Source: Pedobacter frigiditerrae (GTDB lineage: Bacteria > Bacteroidota > Bacteroidia > Sphingobacteriales > Sphingobacteriaceae). From it: a DNA stretch of 64,000 nucleotides. Where the stretch lies: the NCBI RefSeq assembly GCF_004331645.1, contig NZ_SJSK01000004.1, positions 526,473 through 590,472 on the forward strand, given 5' to 3'. Every line of letters starts with the position of its first letter. Within the stretch, counting starts at the first letter, position 1. This document shows, piece by piece, positions 25,116-34,260 of this stretch. The notes beneath the pieces are model-generated. The model searched no databases. It was not told where the DNA came from and saw nothing but the letters and a program-made list of their open reading frames with translations. A program made the translations under genes and the position numbers.

Positions 25116-26636
25116 ATGACTACTAAGAAACTTGTATTGTTAATTCTTGATGGCTGGGGCTACGGGAAAAAAGATAAATCTGATGCTGCTTATGTAGCAA
25201 ATACTCCATTTTTTGATTCAATGCTTCAAAACTATCCCAACTCTAAACTAGAAGCATCAGGAGAAGCTGTTGGTTTACCGGTTGGACAAATGGGCAATTC
25301 AGAGGTTGGGCATATGAATTTGGGTGCTGGTCGCGTTGTGTACCAAGAATTAGGAAGAATTAACAAAGCCATTACCGATAGAACTTTACATAATAACGAG
25401 ATCTTGGTTAATGCATTTAACTATGCGAAACAAAATAATAAGGCAGTACATTTTATAGGCTTAGTATCTGATGGCGGCGTACATGCACATATTAATCACT
25501 TAATGGCGTTATGTGATGCCGCAAATGAAAAAGGATTAAAAGAGGTTTTTATTCATGCATTTTTAGACGGAAGAGATACCGACCCAAATTCAGGACTAGG
25601 TTTTATATCTACTTTAAATAATCATTTAAAAAACTCAGCAGGAAAAATCGCCACCGTTGTTGGTCGCTATTTTGCAATGGACCGAGACAACCGATGGGAA
25701 AGAGTTAAGCTTGCTTACGATGTGATGGTAAATGGTATTGGAGAAAAAGCTAGCAATGCTGAGTCGGCTATTCAAAAATCATACAATGAAGGTGTAACTG
25801 ATGAGTTTACAAAACCCATAGTGATTACTAATGAGGATGGCACACCTACAGCTACAATTAAACCTGATGATGTTGTGATTTGTTTCAATTATAGAACCGA
25901 TAGAGGAAGAGAAATTACAACCGCTTTAAGCCAAAAAGATTTCCCAGAACTTGAAATGAAAAAATTGCCCTTGTACTATGTTACAATGACAACATACGAT
26001 GAAAGTTTTGATAAAGTAAACGTTGTATTTACTAAGGATGATTTATCAAATACCTTAGGTGAAGTCTTAGAAGCAAATCATAAACATCAAATCCGCATAG
26101 CGGAAACAGAAAAATATCCTCATGTTACTTTTTTCTTTTCTGGCGGAAGAGAGAAAGAATTTGAAAATGAAAAAAGAATTTTAGTCCCATCTCCAAAGGT
26201 GGCCACTTATGATTTACAACCAGAAATGAGCGCTGCCGGAATCACTGAGGCAATTAATAAGGAACTAGAAAGCGGCTGGCCAGACTTTGTTTGCTTAAAC
26301 TTTGCAAATCCAGATATGGTTGGCCATACTGGAGTTTTTGAGGCCGTTGTAAAAGCTGTAGAAACTGCTGATGCTTGTGCAGAACAAGTTGTAAAAACAG
26401 GCATTGCAAATGGGTATTCATTCATCATTTTAGCCGACCATGGAAACTCAGAGTTTATGATTAACGCTGATGGCTCGGTAAATACTGCTCACACCACTAA
26501 CTTAGTCCCTTGCATATTGATAGACAACGACTACAAGTCTATTGCAGATGGTAAATTAGGAGATGTAGCACCTACAGTATTAAAAATTATGGGAATTGAA
26601 ATTCCAGCAATCATGACAGGAAATTGCTTGGTATAA
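25116..26636 (+). CDS. gpmI: 2,3-bisphosphoglycerate-independent phosphoglycerate mutase
   Basis: Interconverts 3- and 2-phosphoglycerate in glycolysis and gluconeogenesis. It is a 506-aa alkaline-phosphatase-superfamily enzyme needing two metal ions. Seen: LLILDGWGYG with metal ligand Asp12, nucleophile Ser62 in GNSEVGHMNLGAG, HAFLDGRDTDP, GRYFAMDRDNRWER, NFANPDMVGHTG and ILADHGNSE. Length and motifs are complete. It has an exact -7 promoter and a leader hairpin. The stop overlaps the ATG of the next lipoprotein gene by one base (TAATG), indicating translational coupling. Confidence 0.97.
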   Translation: MTTKKLVLLILDGWGYGKKDKSDAAYVANTPFFDSMLQNYPNSKLEASGEAVGLPVGQMGNSEVGHMNLGAGRVVYQELGRINKAITDRTLHNNEILVNAFNYAKQNNKAVHFIGLVSDGGVHAHINHLMALCDAANEKGLKEVFIHAFLDGRDTDPNSGLGFISTLNNHLKNSAGKIATVVGRYFAMDRDNRWERVKLAYDVMVNGIGEKASNAESAIQKSYNEGVTDEFTKPIVITNEDGTPTATIKPDDVVICFNYRTDRGREITTALSQKDFPELEMKKLPLYYVTMTTYDESFDKVNVVFTKDDLSNTLGEVLEANHKHQIRIAETEKYPHVTFFFSGGREKEFENEKRILVPSPKVATYDLQPEMSAAGITEAINKELESGWPDFVCLNFANPDMVGHTGVFEAVVKAVETADACAEQVVKTGIANGYSFIILADHGNSEFMINADGSVNTAHTTNLVPCILIDNDYKSIADGKLGDVAPTVLKIMGIEIPAIMTGNCLV

Positions 26637-27163
26637 TGAAGAAACTTGGCATTCCCTTTTTGGTAATCCTTTTAGCTTTTTCTTGTAATTTAAAAGATAA
26701 GGATAAAGCCAATGCTAAACCTTACTTTGACTTGGCAGGTTATTTCAAAAAGGAGGCAATACGTTTATCGAAAACAAATCCAATCCTAAATAAAACTGTT
26801 TTTATAAACGGAAAGGAAGAGCAAAAAAACATCAACATTAAAAACTGGGATCAGGAATTTAAATCATTTATTGATGCTGATATTAACAAAGCTTCATGGA
26901 ACGGCTCTTTTAATGCAACTATAGCTGGGGGGCTAACAACTTACACTTCTCATAGTGAGAAAATTCCTGTTAAAAAATTAGAAATCTCATTAGAGAACAA
27001 TAGGTTAACATCTATTAAAGTTTACATAACAAATGCTAATGACCTCTATACCTCTCAAGATAGCTTGAGTTATTACCCTGATAGCCTTTATCAGATTAAG
27101 AAAACTCAACATATTAAATTAATGGAAACCAAACAGTATAGAATTACTGGAAAGTTTAAATAA
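26636..27163 (+). CDS. Small lipoprotein of unknown function
   Basis: Starts at the ATG that shares its A with the gpmI stop codon. An upstream TTG at 26624 is in frame but the ATG gives a clean lipoprotein signal, MKKLGIPFLVILLAFSC, with lipidated Cys17. The mature 158 residues begin NLKDKDKAN and look like an alpha+beta domain (two-strand endings SHSEKIPVKKLEISL and NRLTSIKVYI). It has no recognised family. Coupling to gpmI is positional and need not be functional. A strong bidirectional terminator begins at its stop codon. Confidence 0.75.
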   Translation: MKKLGIPFLVILLAFSCNLKDKDKANAKPYFDLAGYFKKEAIRLSKTNPILNKTVFINGKEEQKNINIKNWDQEFKSFIDADINKASWNGSFNATIAGGLTTYTSHSEKIPVKKLEISLENNRLTSIKVYITNANDLYTSQDSLSYYPDSLYQIKKTQHIKLMETKQYRITGKFK

Positions 27164-27198
27164 AAAAAGTCTCATTGAGTTTTCAATGAGACTTTTTT
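27163..27198. terminator. Bidirectional terminator
   Basis: Perfect 16-bp stem with arms at 27163-27178 and 27183-27198, a 4-nt loop and flanking A and T runs. It serves the gpmI-lipoprotein unit and the converging TPR gene. Confidence 0.92.
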
Positions 27199-27216
27199 AT
27201 AAATTCTAAAGCTAGG

Positions 27217-27843
27217 TTATTTTAAGCTTGTCACTTGTGCTTTTACATAGTCCATCAAATCGATAATATCTTTTCTTGAGGGTTGTAAAGTCAAAACTTT
27301 TTTAAAATCGTTGGTTGCGTTATTGAATATGGCTAAACAAGCTGCTTTTTCTGTCGCTTTTTTAATCTTATAAGATTTAAAAATTGCATAATCTTTGTAA
27401 GCGATCCCTCTATTTTGCAATATTTGGGTGTCTTCTTCACCATTTATCTCTATGCCCTTTGTAAAATCTTTAATGGCAGAAGTATAAAAACTTTCCCTCA
27501 TTTGATTTAAAGATTCCTTAGGTGCATTTGCAATGTTCAACCTTGCCTTACCTCTGTAATAATAAGCCGAATAGTCGTTAGGTTTTAATACAATTAGGTT
27601 ACTGTACGCAGTTATTGCTTTTTCAAAATCGCCACATTGAAAGTATGAATAGCCTAAGGTCTTTAACACATTTGCATAGTTAGGCCCGTTGCTATCTACC
27701 TTTTCTAATTGTGCTGCAGCAGTCTTATAATCATATTTCAAAAAAGCTTGCATTCCCATTTTCTCAAAATTACCTTGAGCAAATGTTGTTACAGAAACTA
27801 AAAGGGCTAAAAACAATAAAGATGTTTTTTTAAAATAATTCAT
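27217..27843 (-). CDS. Secreted TPR protein
   Basis: A 208-aa protein with a signal peptide (MNYFKKTSLLFLALLVSVTTFAQ). The mature part is nearly all TPR helices, for example YANVLKTLGYSYFQCGDFEKAI and YSAYYYRGKARLNIA, about three repeats between residues 25 and 175. It is probably a periplasmic or outer-membrane-associated interaction scaffold; no partner is visible. It is divergent from lon across 281 bp. Confidence 0.8.
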   Translation of the reverse strand: MNYFKKTSLLFLALLVSVTTFAQGNFEKMGMQAFLKYDYKTAAAQLEKVDSNGPNYANVLKTLGYSYFQCGDFEKAITAYSNLIVLKPNDYSAYYYRGKARLNIANAPKESLNQMRESFYTSAIKDFTKGIEINGEEDTQILQNRGIAYKDYAIFKSYKIKKATEKAACLAIFNNATNDFKKVLTLQPSRKDIIDLMDYVKAQVTSLK

Positions 27844-28073
27844 TAAACGTTCTATTTAATTAAAATTACAAATTCAAATTAGTATTTTGTAATATCGACA
27901 CTAATATACAACTATCATACCATTTGTAATTAATATGCTTAACGTTAAAAAAAGTTAAATATGATAAGCAAGTAATTTTTCAGGCTGACTTTTTAACAGG
28001 AACAATATTAATTTATGTTTTTGGCACAAGAGTTGAAATTACACCATTCAACAATTAATTAATACTTTTATAA

Positions 28074-28095
28074 CGACAATGCTGTCAGTTTGTCG
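28074..28095. promoter_or_regulatory. Palindrome in the lon upstream region
   Basis: CGACAA (28074-28079) and TTGTCG (28090-28095) with a 10-nt centre that itself contains TGTCA. It lies directly before TATATTTA (28101-28108), a one-mismatch -7 box, and 30 bp before the lon ATG. Position and symmetry fit an operator, perhaps for stress control of lon. A second smaller palindrome, GTTGAA/TTCAAC, lies at about 28032-28052. Confidence 0.45.
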
Positions 28096-28124
28096 TTTAC
28101 TATATTTAAATAAAGGCCCACTTA

Positions 28125-30596
28125 ATGAGCAAAGATCAATTTGATTTTAGTCAAGCACTACCAATTATAAATGAAGATACAGAGTTCTTCCCATTAATGT
28201 CTCAACAAGACGAAGATGAGATGAACAATGAAGAAACACCAGAAATTCTTGCAATTTTACCACTTAGGAATACCGTTTTATTTCCAGGCGTTGTTATTCC
28301 TATCACAGTTGGAAGAGATAAATCCATCAAACTAATTAAAGAAGCTTATAAAGGTGATAGGATTATTGGTGTAGTTTCTCAAAAAGATGTTTCCATTGAA
28401 GATCCAACTTTTGATGAATTAAATAGTGTGGGCACAGTAGCGCACATTATCAAAATGTTGCAAATGCCAGATGGAAATACAACGGTTATCATTCAAGGCA
28501 AACAGCGTTTCCAACTAGTTGAGGAAGTACAATCAGAACCATATATTAAGGTTATCATTGCTAAATTTACTGAGACTAAGCATAAAACCGATAAGGAATT
28601 CAAGAACCTTGTGGCATCTATTAAAGAAATGTCCTCACAGATTATCCAACTTTCGCCAAACATTCCAAGTGAAGCGGGAATTGCATTAAAAAATATTGAG
28701 AGCACTTCTTTTTTGATCAATTTCATTTCTTCTAATATGAATGCAGATGTTGCCGATAAGCAGAAAATGCTTGAAATGGGCAACTTACGTAAACGTGCGG
28801 AAATGGTAATGGACCTGCTAACAACTGAACTGCAGATGTTAGAGCTAAAAAACCAAATTCAATCTAAGGTTCGTATTGATTTAGACAAGCAACAACGTGA
28901 TTATTTCTTAAATGCTCAGTTAAAAACCATACAAGAAGAACTAGGAGGTAATTCATCTGATTTAGAATATGAGGCTTTACAAGCCCGTTCAAAAAAGAAA
29001 AAATGGGATAAATCTGTTGCTGGTCATTTTGCAAAGGAATTAGAAAAATTAGCGAGAATGAATCCTGCAGCACCAGATTATTCTATACAAATGAATTATC
29101 TTGAATTGCTATTAGATTTACCTTGGGGCGATTTTACTAAAGATAATTTCGATTTAAAACGTGCACAAAAAATACTAGATAAGGATCACTTTGGTCTTGA
29201 AAAAGTTAAACAACGTATCATTGAATATTTAGCCGTCTTAAAATTAAAAAGAGACATGAAGGCACCAATTCTTTGCCTAGTTGGCCCTCCGGGAGTTGGT
29301 AAAACTTCTTTAGGTAAATCTATTGCTAAAGCTATCAATCGCAAATATGTACGTATGGCCTTAGGCGGAATTAGAGATGAAGCTGAGATTCGTGGACATA
29401 GAAAAACCTATATCGGCGCAATGCCTGGTCGCATTATTCAATCTATTAAAAAAGCTGGAGCGGCAAATCCTGTTTTTGTATTAGATGAGATTGATAAGGT
29501 AGGCTCTGATTTTAGAGGAGATCCTTCATCAGCCTTACTAGAAGTTTTAGACCCAGAACAAAACAATGCATTTAATGATCATTATGTAGAAGCTGACTAT
29601 GATTTATCAAATGTACTTTTCATAGCTACTGCAAACTCATTAAGCTCAATACAACCTGCACTTTTAGATCGCATGGAGATCATAGAAGTAAATGGATATA
29701 CAATTGAAGAGAAAATAGAAATTGCCAAAAAATACCTATTGCCAAAACAAAAGGAACAGCATGGCTTACAAAATAAAGACATCACCTTAAAAAGCTCCTT
29801 AATTGAGAAAGTAATTGAAGATTATACTCGTGAGAGTGGTGTACGTGGTTTAGAGAAAAAAATCGGTTCACTAGTTAGAGGTATCGCCACAAAAATTGCG
29901 ATGGAAGAAGCTTATGAATCGACCTTAAACTTGGCAGATGTTGAACGCATTTTAGGTGCTCCGATTTATGATAAAGATGCTTATGAAGGAAATGAGGTTG
30001 CTGGTGTTGTAACTGGTTTAGCTTGGACTTCTGTTGGTGGAGATATTTTATTTATTGAAGCAAGCCTAAGCCCAGGAAAAGGAAAACTAACTTTAACTGG
30101 TAACCTTGGCGATGTAATGAAGGAATCTGCGATTATCGCTTTAGCTTATTTGAGGGCACACGCAGGTTTATTCGGCATTGATAGCGCTTTGTTTGACCAT
30201 TTTGACATTCACGTTCACGTTCCTGCCGGAGCTACCCCAAAAGACGGGCCATCTGCTGGTATCACCATGCTAACAGCTTTAACATCTGCTTTTACACAAC
30301 GTAAAGTGAAATCTAATTTAGCAATGACAGGTGAGATTACCTTACGTGGCAAAGTTTTACCAGTTGGCGGAATTAAGGAGAAGATTTTAGCCGCTAAAAG
30401 GGCAAACATCAAACAAATCATCCTTTGTAAATCTAATAGAAAAGATATATTAGAAATTAAGGAAGATTACATTAAGGACCTTCAGTTTCATTACGTAACA
30501 GAAATGAAAGAGGTAATTGAATTAGCTTTGATGAAGGATAAAGTTAAAAATCCATTAGATTTAACAATTAAAACAGCTTCAATTCCAAATAAATAA
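28125..30596 (+). CDS. lon: ATP-dependent endopeptidase Lon
   Basis: A cytoplasmic AAA+ protease that degrades misfolded and regulatory proteins. The 823-aa length is standard with a Bacteroidota-type N-terminal extension of about 40 acidic residues. The LON substrate-binding domain covers about 45-240, starting LAILPLRNTVLFPGVV. The AAA+ module has Walker A GPPGVGKTSLGKS (about 387-399), Walker B VFVLDEIDKVG, and sensor regions. The protease domain has catalytic Ser about 709 in PKDGPSAGI and Lys about 751 in PVGGIKEK. It is followed after 1 bp by the LpxR-like gene. The 281-bp upstream region contains a palindrome. Confidence 0.97.
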   Translation: MSKDQFDFSQALPIINEDTEFFPLMSQQDEDEMNNEETPEILAILPLRNTVLFPGVVIPITVGRDKSIKLIKEAYKGDRIIGVVSQKDVSIEDPTFDELNSVGTVAHIIKMLQMPDGNTTVIIQGKQRFQLVEEVQSEPYIKVIIAKFTETKHKTDKEFKNLVASIKEMSSQIIQLSPNIPSEAGIALKNIESTSFLINFISSNMNADVADKQKMLEMGNLRKRAEMVMDLLTTELQMLELKNQIQSKVRIDLDKQQRDYFLNAQLKTIQEELGGNSSDLEYEALQARSKKKKWDKSVAGHFAKELEKLARMNPAAPDYSIQMNYLELLLDLPWGDFTKDNFDLKRAQKILDKDHFGLEKVKQRIIEYLAVLKLKRDMKAPILCLVGPPGVGKTSLGKSIAKAINRKYVRMALGGIRDEAEIRGHRKTYIGAMPGRIIQSIKKAGAANPVFVLDEIDKVGSDFRGDPSSALLEVLDPEQNNAFNDHYVEADYDLSNVLFIATANSLSSIQPALLDRMEIIEVNGYTIEEKIEIAKKYLLPKQKEQHGLQNKDITLKSSLIEKVIEDYTRESGVRGLEKKIGSLVRGIATKIAMEEAYESTLNLADVERILGAPIYDKDAYEGNEVAGVVTGLAWTSVGGDILFIEASLSPGKGKLTLTGNLGDVMKESAIIALAYLRAHAGLFGIDSALFDHFDIHVHVPAGATPKDGPSAGITMLTALTSAFTQRKVKSNLAMTGEITLRGKVLPVGGIKEKILAAKRANIKQIILCKSNRKDILEIKEDYIKDLQFHYVTEMKEVIELALMKDKVKNPLDLTIKTASIPNK

Positions 30597-30597
30597 A

Positions 30598-31548
30598 ATG
30601 TTAAATAGATTAACACTTTCTATTCTGTTACTTTTTGCAATAAATGTTTGCAGTTTTGCTCAAGAGCAAAAGAATGAGTTTGGTTTTAAAAGTGATAACG
30701 ATGCCTATCTATTTTATGGTCAGGATCGTTATTACACCAATGGCTTATTCATCTATTTTCGCCACGCTACAGATCAAAAAAAGCTAGGGGAGAAATTGGA
30801 GAAATTGACTTACGAAATTTCTGTTGGCCAGAAAATGTATAATCCTATTTCTGGGTATTCGCCAAATCCTGCTAATCAAGATCGCCCATTTGCTGGATAT
30901 CTTTATGCTGCTGGAAATGTTAATCTATTTTATAAAAAGGAAAGCATTTTAAAGGCAGGTTTAGAAATAGGTACAATTGGGCCAGATGCTTTAGGGAAAG
31001 AAGCTCAACAACTTTTACATGATATTGTTGGCTTTTACACTATTGATGGCTGGCAATATCAAATCAAAAATGAATTAGCAATAAACCTTTCTGCCCAATA
31101 CACTCAATTATTACATCGTACTGCGAAAAAGGATGTAGACTTTTCTTTTGAAGGATATGCAAACGTAGGAACAACTTATAGTGGTGCTGGTGCTGGCATA
31201 TTACTAAGAGCTGGCAATATTAATCAGTTATTTAATTCTGCGGCTACTAATTCGGTAATTAGCAATAACTCTAAAACAGAAAAGCTAGTTAAAAAAGAGA
31301 TTTTCTTTTATGCAAAGCCTCAAATAAATTTTGTTGCTTATGATGCTACCATCAAAGGAAGTATGTTTAACGATGATAGTCCGGTAACTTTTGATGCGAA
31401 ACCATTAGTGTTTGCACAACAATTGGGCTTTAACTACAGTACACCACGTTTTACTTTTGATTATAGCATCTTGTTCAAATCTAAAGAGGTGAAAAGTGTG
31501 GCGAAAGCACATCAATACGGAACAATTGCGATGTATTATAGGTTTTAA
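30598..31548 (+). CDS. LpxR-like outer-membrane lipid A deacylase family (DUF2219)
   Basis: A 316-aa protein with signal peptide ending CSFAQ and an outer-membrane barrel pattern. Family signatures are FGFKSDNDAYLFYGQDRYYTNG near the mature N-terminus (LpxR NDxF...DxYTNG region), and QDRPFAGYLYAA. LpxR enzymes remove the 3'-acyloxyacyl group of lipid A, using Asn, Asp and His residues; the NDAYL and RYYTNG parts are consistent with this but the active site was not fully checked. It starts 1 bp after the lon stop, so both are likely on one mRNA. It overlaps the end of arfB by 4 bp on the other strand. Confidence 0.88.
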   Translation: MLNRLTLSILLLFAINVCSFAQEQKNEFGFKSDNDAYLFYGQDRYYTNGLFIYFRHATDQKKLGEKLEKLTYEISVGQKMYNPISGYSPNPANQDRPFAGYLYAAGNVNLFYKKESILKAGLEIGTIGPDALGKEAQQLLHDIVGFYTIDGWQYQIKNELAINLSAQYTQLLHRTAKKDVDFSFEGYANVGTTYSGAGAGILLRAGNINQLFNSAATNSVISNNSKTEKLVKKEIFFYAKPQINFVAYDATIKGSMFNDDSPVTFDAKPLVFAQQLGFNYSTPRFTFDYSILFKSKEVKSVAKAHQYGTIAMYYRF

Positions 31549-31955
31549 TCTATAGTTGGCTTTGCTCTGTTTTGCTTTTTAGCAGCAATTACAGATTTAT
31601 TAGCCAATCTTTTTGCAATAACTGCTTTCGGAATTTTTGTGGGCTTACGCTTCTTTTTAACAGTTAAAGATTTCTCCAATAAATCTAAAAACTTAATAAT
31701 TGATATTTCTTTATTCACAAGTTGACTTCTATCTACTTGAGATACAATATGCAAATTACCTTCGGTATCAATTTTTGTTTTTAATCTTTCAAGCAATAGT
31801 GCTTTTTCGTCTTCATTAAACAACAGTGTTTCTTGTACATTAAAAATGAGTTCAACTTTGCTAGAAACTTTATTTACATTTTGCCCACCTTTACCACCAC
31901 TGCGAGATGTTTTAAAAGTAATTTCCTTAAGTAGTTCTTCTATAGTAGGTATCAT
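31545..31955 (-). CDS. arfB: Alternative ribosome-rescue factor ArfB (peptidyl-tRNA hydrolase)
   Basis: Releases stalled ribosomes that lack a stop codon. The 136-aa size matches. The GGQ motif at 23-25 (in SGGKGGQNVNK) positions the hydrolytic water. SSKVELIFN and LVNKEISIIKFLDLL follow the YaeJ/ArfB pattern. The C-terminal tail is very basic (KKKRKPTKIPKAVIAKRLANK and beyond), as needed for entry into the empty mRNA channel, so it is ArfB and not a full RF1/RF2. It converges on the LpxR-like gene with a 4-bp overlap. Confidence 0.93.
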   Translation of the reverse strand: MIPTIEELLKEITFKTSRSGGKGGQNVNKVSSKVELIFNVQETLLFNEDEKALLLERLKTKIDTEGNLHIVSQVDRSQLVNKEISIIKFLDLLEKSLTVKKKRKPTKIPKAVIAKRLANKSVIAAKKQNRAKPTID

Positions 31956-32007
31956 AACACAAAGGTAGGAATATCATGCAATCAAAAAACATCCCTTACA
32001 AAGGAAG

Positions 32008-32532
32008 TTATTCCCCTTCTTTAGTTTCGCTAACTTTTGTTCTTAAGCCTACAATATCCTTATCTAATTGATAAACTCCTCCTCTATCGTTGCCTACTAA
32101 TTCTAATTTTTCGAGCATTGTTTTTGCCATTTTTTCTTCTTCCAATTGCTCATCTAAATACCACTGCAAAAACTTAAATGTTAAATAATCTTTTTCATTT
32201 AAGGCCAACTCTACCAAGTCGTTAATTGACTGAGACACTTCCAGTTCGTTTTTCAGAAAATCCCTAAATACATCTATAACTTGCAAATAATTATTTTGAG
32301 GCATTGCTAAAGCAGGAATAATGGCGTGTCCATCCCTATCATTAATATAATGAATAAACTTTAGCATGTGATGACGTTCCTCATCACTTTGTCTATAGAA
32401 AAATTCGGTATAACCTTCTAACCCAGGTTGCGTTTCTAACCAAGAGGCAACGGCCAAATAAATCTGAGATGATTCTGCCTCTATTTTTACCTGCTCGTTT
32501 AAAGCGGTCAACATTCTTTCTGATAATAACAT
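32008..32532 (-). CDS. Ferritin
   Basis: An iron-storage protein of the bacterial (FtnA-like) ferritin family. From the ATG at 32532 it has 174 aa; the frame extends 11 codons upstream but MLLSERMLTALNEQVKIEAESSQIY is the normal ferritin start. Ferroxidase residues are visible: Glu in KIEAESSQIYL, the E-x-x-H in SDEERHHMLKF, and Glu/Gln in FLQWYLDEQLEEE. There is no haem-ligand Met pattern of bacterioferritin. A fur-family regulator is 16 kb away, with no Fur box seen here. It is divergent from cmk. Confidence 0.93.
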   Translation of the reverse strand: MLLSERMLTALNEQVKIEAESSQIYLAVASWLETQPGLEGYTEFFYRQSDEERHHMLKFIHYINDRDGHAIIPALAMPQNNYLQVIDVFRDFLKNELEVSQSINDLVELALNEKDYLTFKFLQWYLDEQLEEEKMAKTMLEKLELVGNDRGGVYQLDKDIVGLRTKVSETKEGE

Positions 32533-32650
32533 CACGTTTGATTTTAAAATATGATTAATTAACAAATTGAGGTGTCTAAAAGTTCTAACTTTTATTACTC
32601 ATAAAATTGAAATGATATAAAAGCTTTTTAGAAAACTAAAGCAAAATATT

Positions 32651-32658
32651 TATCTTTG
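32651..32658 (+). promoter_or_regulatory. -7 box of the cmk promoter
   Basis: TATCTTTG, an exact TAnnTTTG match, ends 6 nt before the cmk ATG at 32665. TTTA at 32627-32630 could be the -33 element with a 20-nt spacer. The predicted leader is 0-2 nt. Confidence 0.65.
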
Positions 32659-32664
32659 TTAAAC

Positions 32665-33348
32665 ATGAGAAAAAATCTGGTTGTAGCAATTGACGGCTAT
32701 TCTTCTTGCGGAAAAAGCACCTTAGCAAAAGCACTCGCTAAAAAATTAGGTTTTATTTATATTGATAGCGGAGCAATGTACAGAGCAGTTACCTTGTTCT
32801 TTATACGGAACAGGGTTGACATGACTAATCAAGAAGCCATTAATGATGCGCTACATCACATTGAGTTAAATTTTCACTCAAGAGATTACGAGTCTCATAT
32901 TCTTCTAAACGGCGAAGAAGTTTCTGAAGAAATTAGACAAATGCCAGTTTCTGAAAACGTAAGTGAAGTTTCGGCAAACAAGCAAGTTCGTCATGACATG
33001 GTTAAACAGCAACAAAGAATGGGCAAATCTAAAAACATAGTAATGGATGGCCGTGATATTGGCACCGCTGTTTTTGAAGATGCCCAAGTTAAATTTTTCA
33101 TGACTGCCGACCCTAAAATTAGGGCTGAACGCAGACATAAGGAACTGGTATCAAAAGGCAATACCGTAACCACTCTAGAAGAAGTTTTTGAAAACTTGGC
33201 TCATAGAGATTATGCTGATACAACTAGAAAAGAAAGCCCATTGGTTAGAGCTGAAGATGCTATTATTTTAGATAACACTGAGCTTACTCAAGAAGAACAA
33301 CTTGATTTTGCTTTAGAAAAAGTAAAACCTTTTTTAGAAAAAATTTAA
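32665..33348 (+). CDS. cmk: Cytidylate kinase
   Basis: Phosphorylates CMP and dCMP with ATP. From the ATG at 32665 it has 227 aa; a TTG three codons upstream lies inside the -7 box and is rejected as start. The P-loop GYSSCGKSTLAK is at about 11-22. YIDSGAMYRAVT and NIVMDGRDIGTAVF are the NMP-binding and family signatures, and RRHKELVSKG is in the lid. It is close to leaderless by promoter position. In Bacteroidota cmk often lies near rpsA; here they are 2.7 kb apart. Confidence 0.96.
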   Translation: MRKNLVVAIDGYSSCGKSTLAKALAKKLGFIYIDSGAMYRAVTLFFIRNRVDMTNQEAINDALHHIELNFHSRDYESHILLNGEEVSEEIRQMPVSENVSEVSANKQVRHDMVKQQQRMGKSKNIVMDGRDIGTAVFEDAQVKFFMTADPKIRAERRHKELVSKGNTVTTLEEVFENLAHRDYADTTRKESPLVRAEDAIILDNTELTQEEQLDFALEKVKPFLEKI

Positions 33349-33399
33349 TCTCACCCTTCTTATTAAATAATTTGGTATTTTGCTGCGAAATATAAACGC

Positions 33400-34236
33400 A
33401 TGAAACCAAATCCATATTTAAGACTATTCATCTTAGCATCAATCTTATTTTGTAATTCAGCTTGTCATGCTCAAAAAGGTTGGATAAGCCTATTTAACGG
33501 CAAAGATCTAAAAGATTGGACCGTTAAAATTGCTAAACATGAAGTTGGTGAGAACTACGCCAATACTTTCAGGGTAGAAAACGGTGTAATGAAAGTTAGT
33601 TACGACGGTTATGATACTTTCGACAAACAGTATGGCCACATTCATTATAAAAAACCATTTTCTTATTACTTACTAAAAGTAGAATATCGTTTTGTTGGCG
33701 AGCAAGCTAAGGGTGGCGAAGGCTGGGCTACCAGAAATAGCGGTGCCATGTTACATGGTCAAGACCCAAAAACAATGTTAAAAGACCAAGACTTCCCTAT
33801 TTCTATTGAAGGGCAGTTATTAGGAGGCGACGGCACACATGAACGTCACACCAGTAATGTCTGCACACCAGGCACAACCATCTATATGGATGATAAATTA
33901 ACGGTAGCACATTGTTTAGAATCTAATTCTAAAACCTTTCACGGCGAACAATGGGTAACCGCTGAGTTTTTAGTTTTGGGAGATTCTGTAATTAAACATT
34001 ATGTAAACAAAGAATTAGTGTTAACCTATACCAAACCTCAAATTGGTGGTGGTAGCGTAAGTAATTACGACCCAAAAGTTAAGGAAGATGGAAAACGTTT
34101 AACTAGCGGCTACATTTCCTTACAAAGCGAAAGTCATCCAATTGAATTTAGAAAAGTAGCCCTTTTTGATTTAGCTAGTTATGCACAAGATAAGGTAAAA
34201 TTGGAGAAGATCTTGGCTAAATTAAAAGAGGAATAG
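33400..34236 (+). CDS. DUF1080 (3-keto-disaccharide hydrolase-like) secreted protein
   Basis: A 278-aa exported protein. The N-terminus, MKPNPYLRLFILASILFCNSACHAQ, fits either a lipobox (NSAC) or a normal signal peptide cut after HAQ. The mature domain opens with GWISLFNGKDLKDWT, the DUF1080 hallmark, and contains RNSGAMLHGQ, SIEGQLLGG and YISLQSESHPIEFRKVALFDL, all typical of this LamG-like beta-sandwich family. Members have been linked to 3-keto-glycoside hydrolysis; no oxidoreductase partner is visible here, so function is an inference from family. It lies 51 bp after cmk. Confidence 0.88.
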   Translation: MKPNPYLRLFILASILFCNSACHAQKGWISLFNGKDLKDWTVKIAKHEVGENYANTFRVENGVMKVSYDGYDTFDKQYGHIHYKKPFSYYLLKVEYRFVGEQAKGGEGWATRNSGAMLHGQDPKTMLKDQDFPISIEGQLLGGDGTHERHTSNVCTPGTTIYMDDKLTVAHCLESNSKTFHGEQWVTAEFLVLGDSVIKHYVNKELVLTYTKPQIGGGSVSNYDPKVKEDGKRLTSGYISLQSESHPIEFRKVALFDLASYAQDKVKLEKILAKLKEE

Positions 34237-34260
34237 CTAGCAAAAACCAGGGACTATTTG

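Noticed and set aside
28022..28037. A sigma-54-like site upstream of lon, TGGCAC-N5-TTGAA
   Set aside because: Spacing is right, but the invariant C of the -12 GC is A, and the site is about 90 bp from the ATG with a better sigma-A-like box nearer. Kept only as a note.
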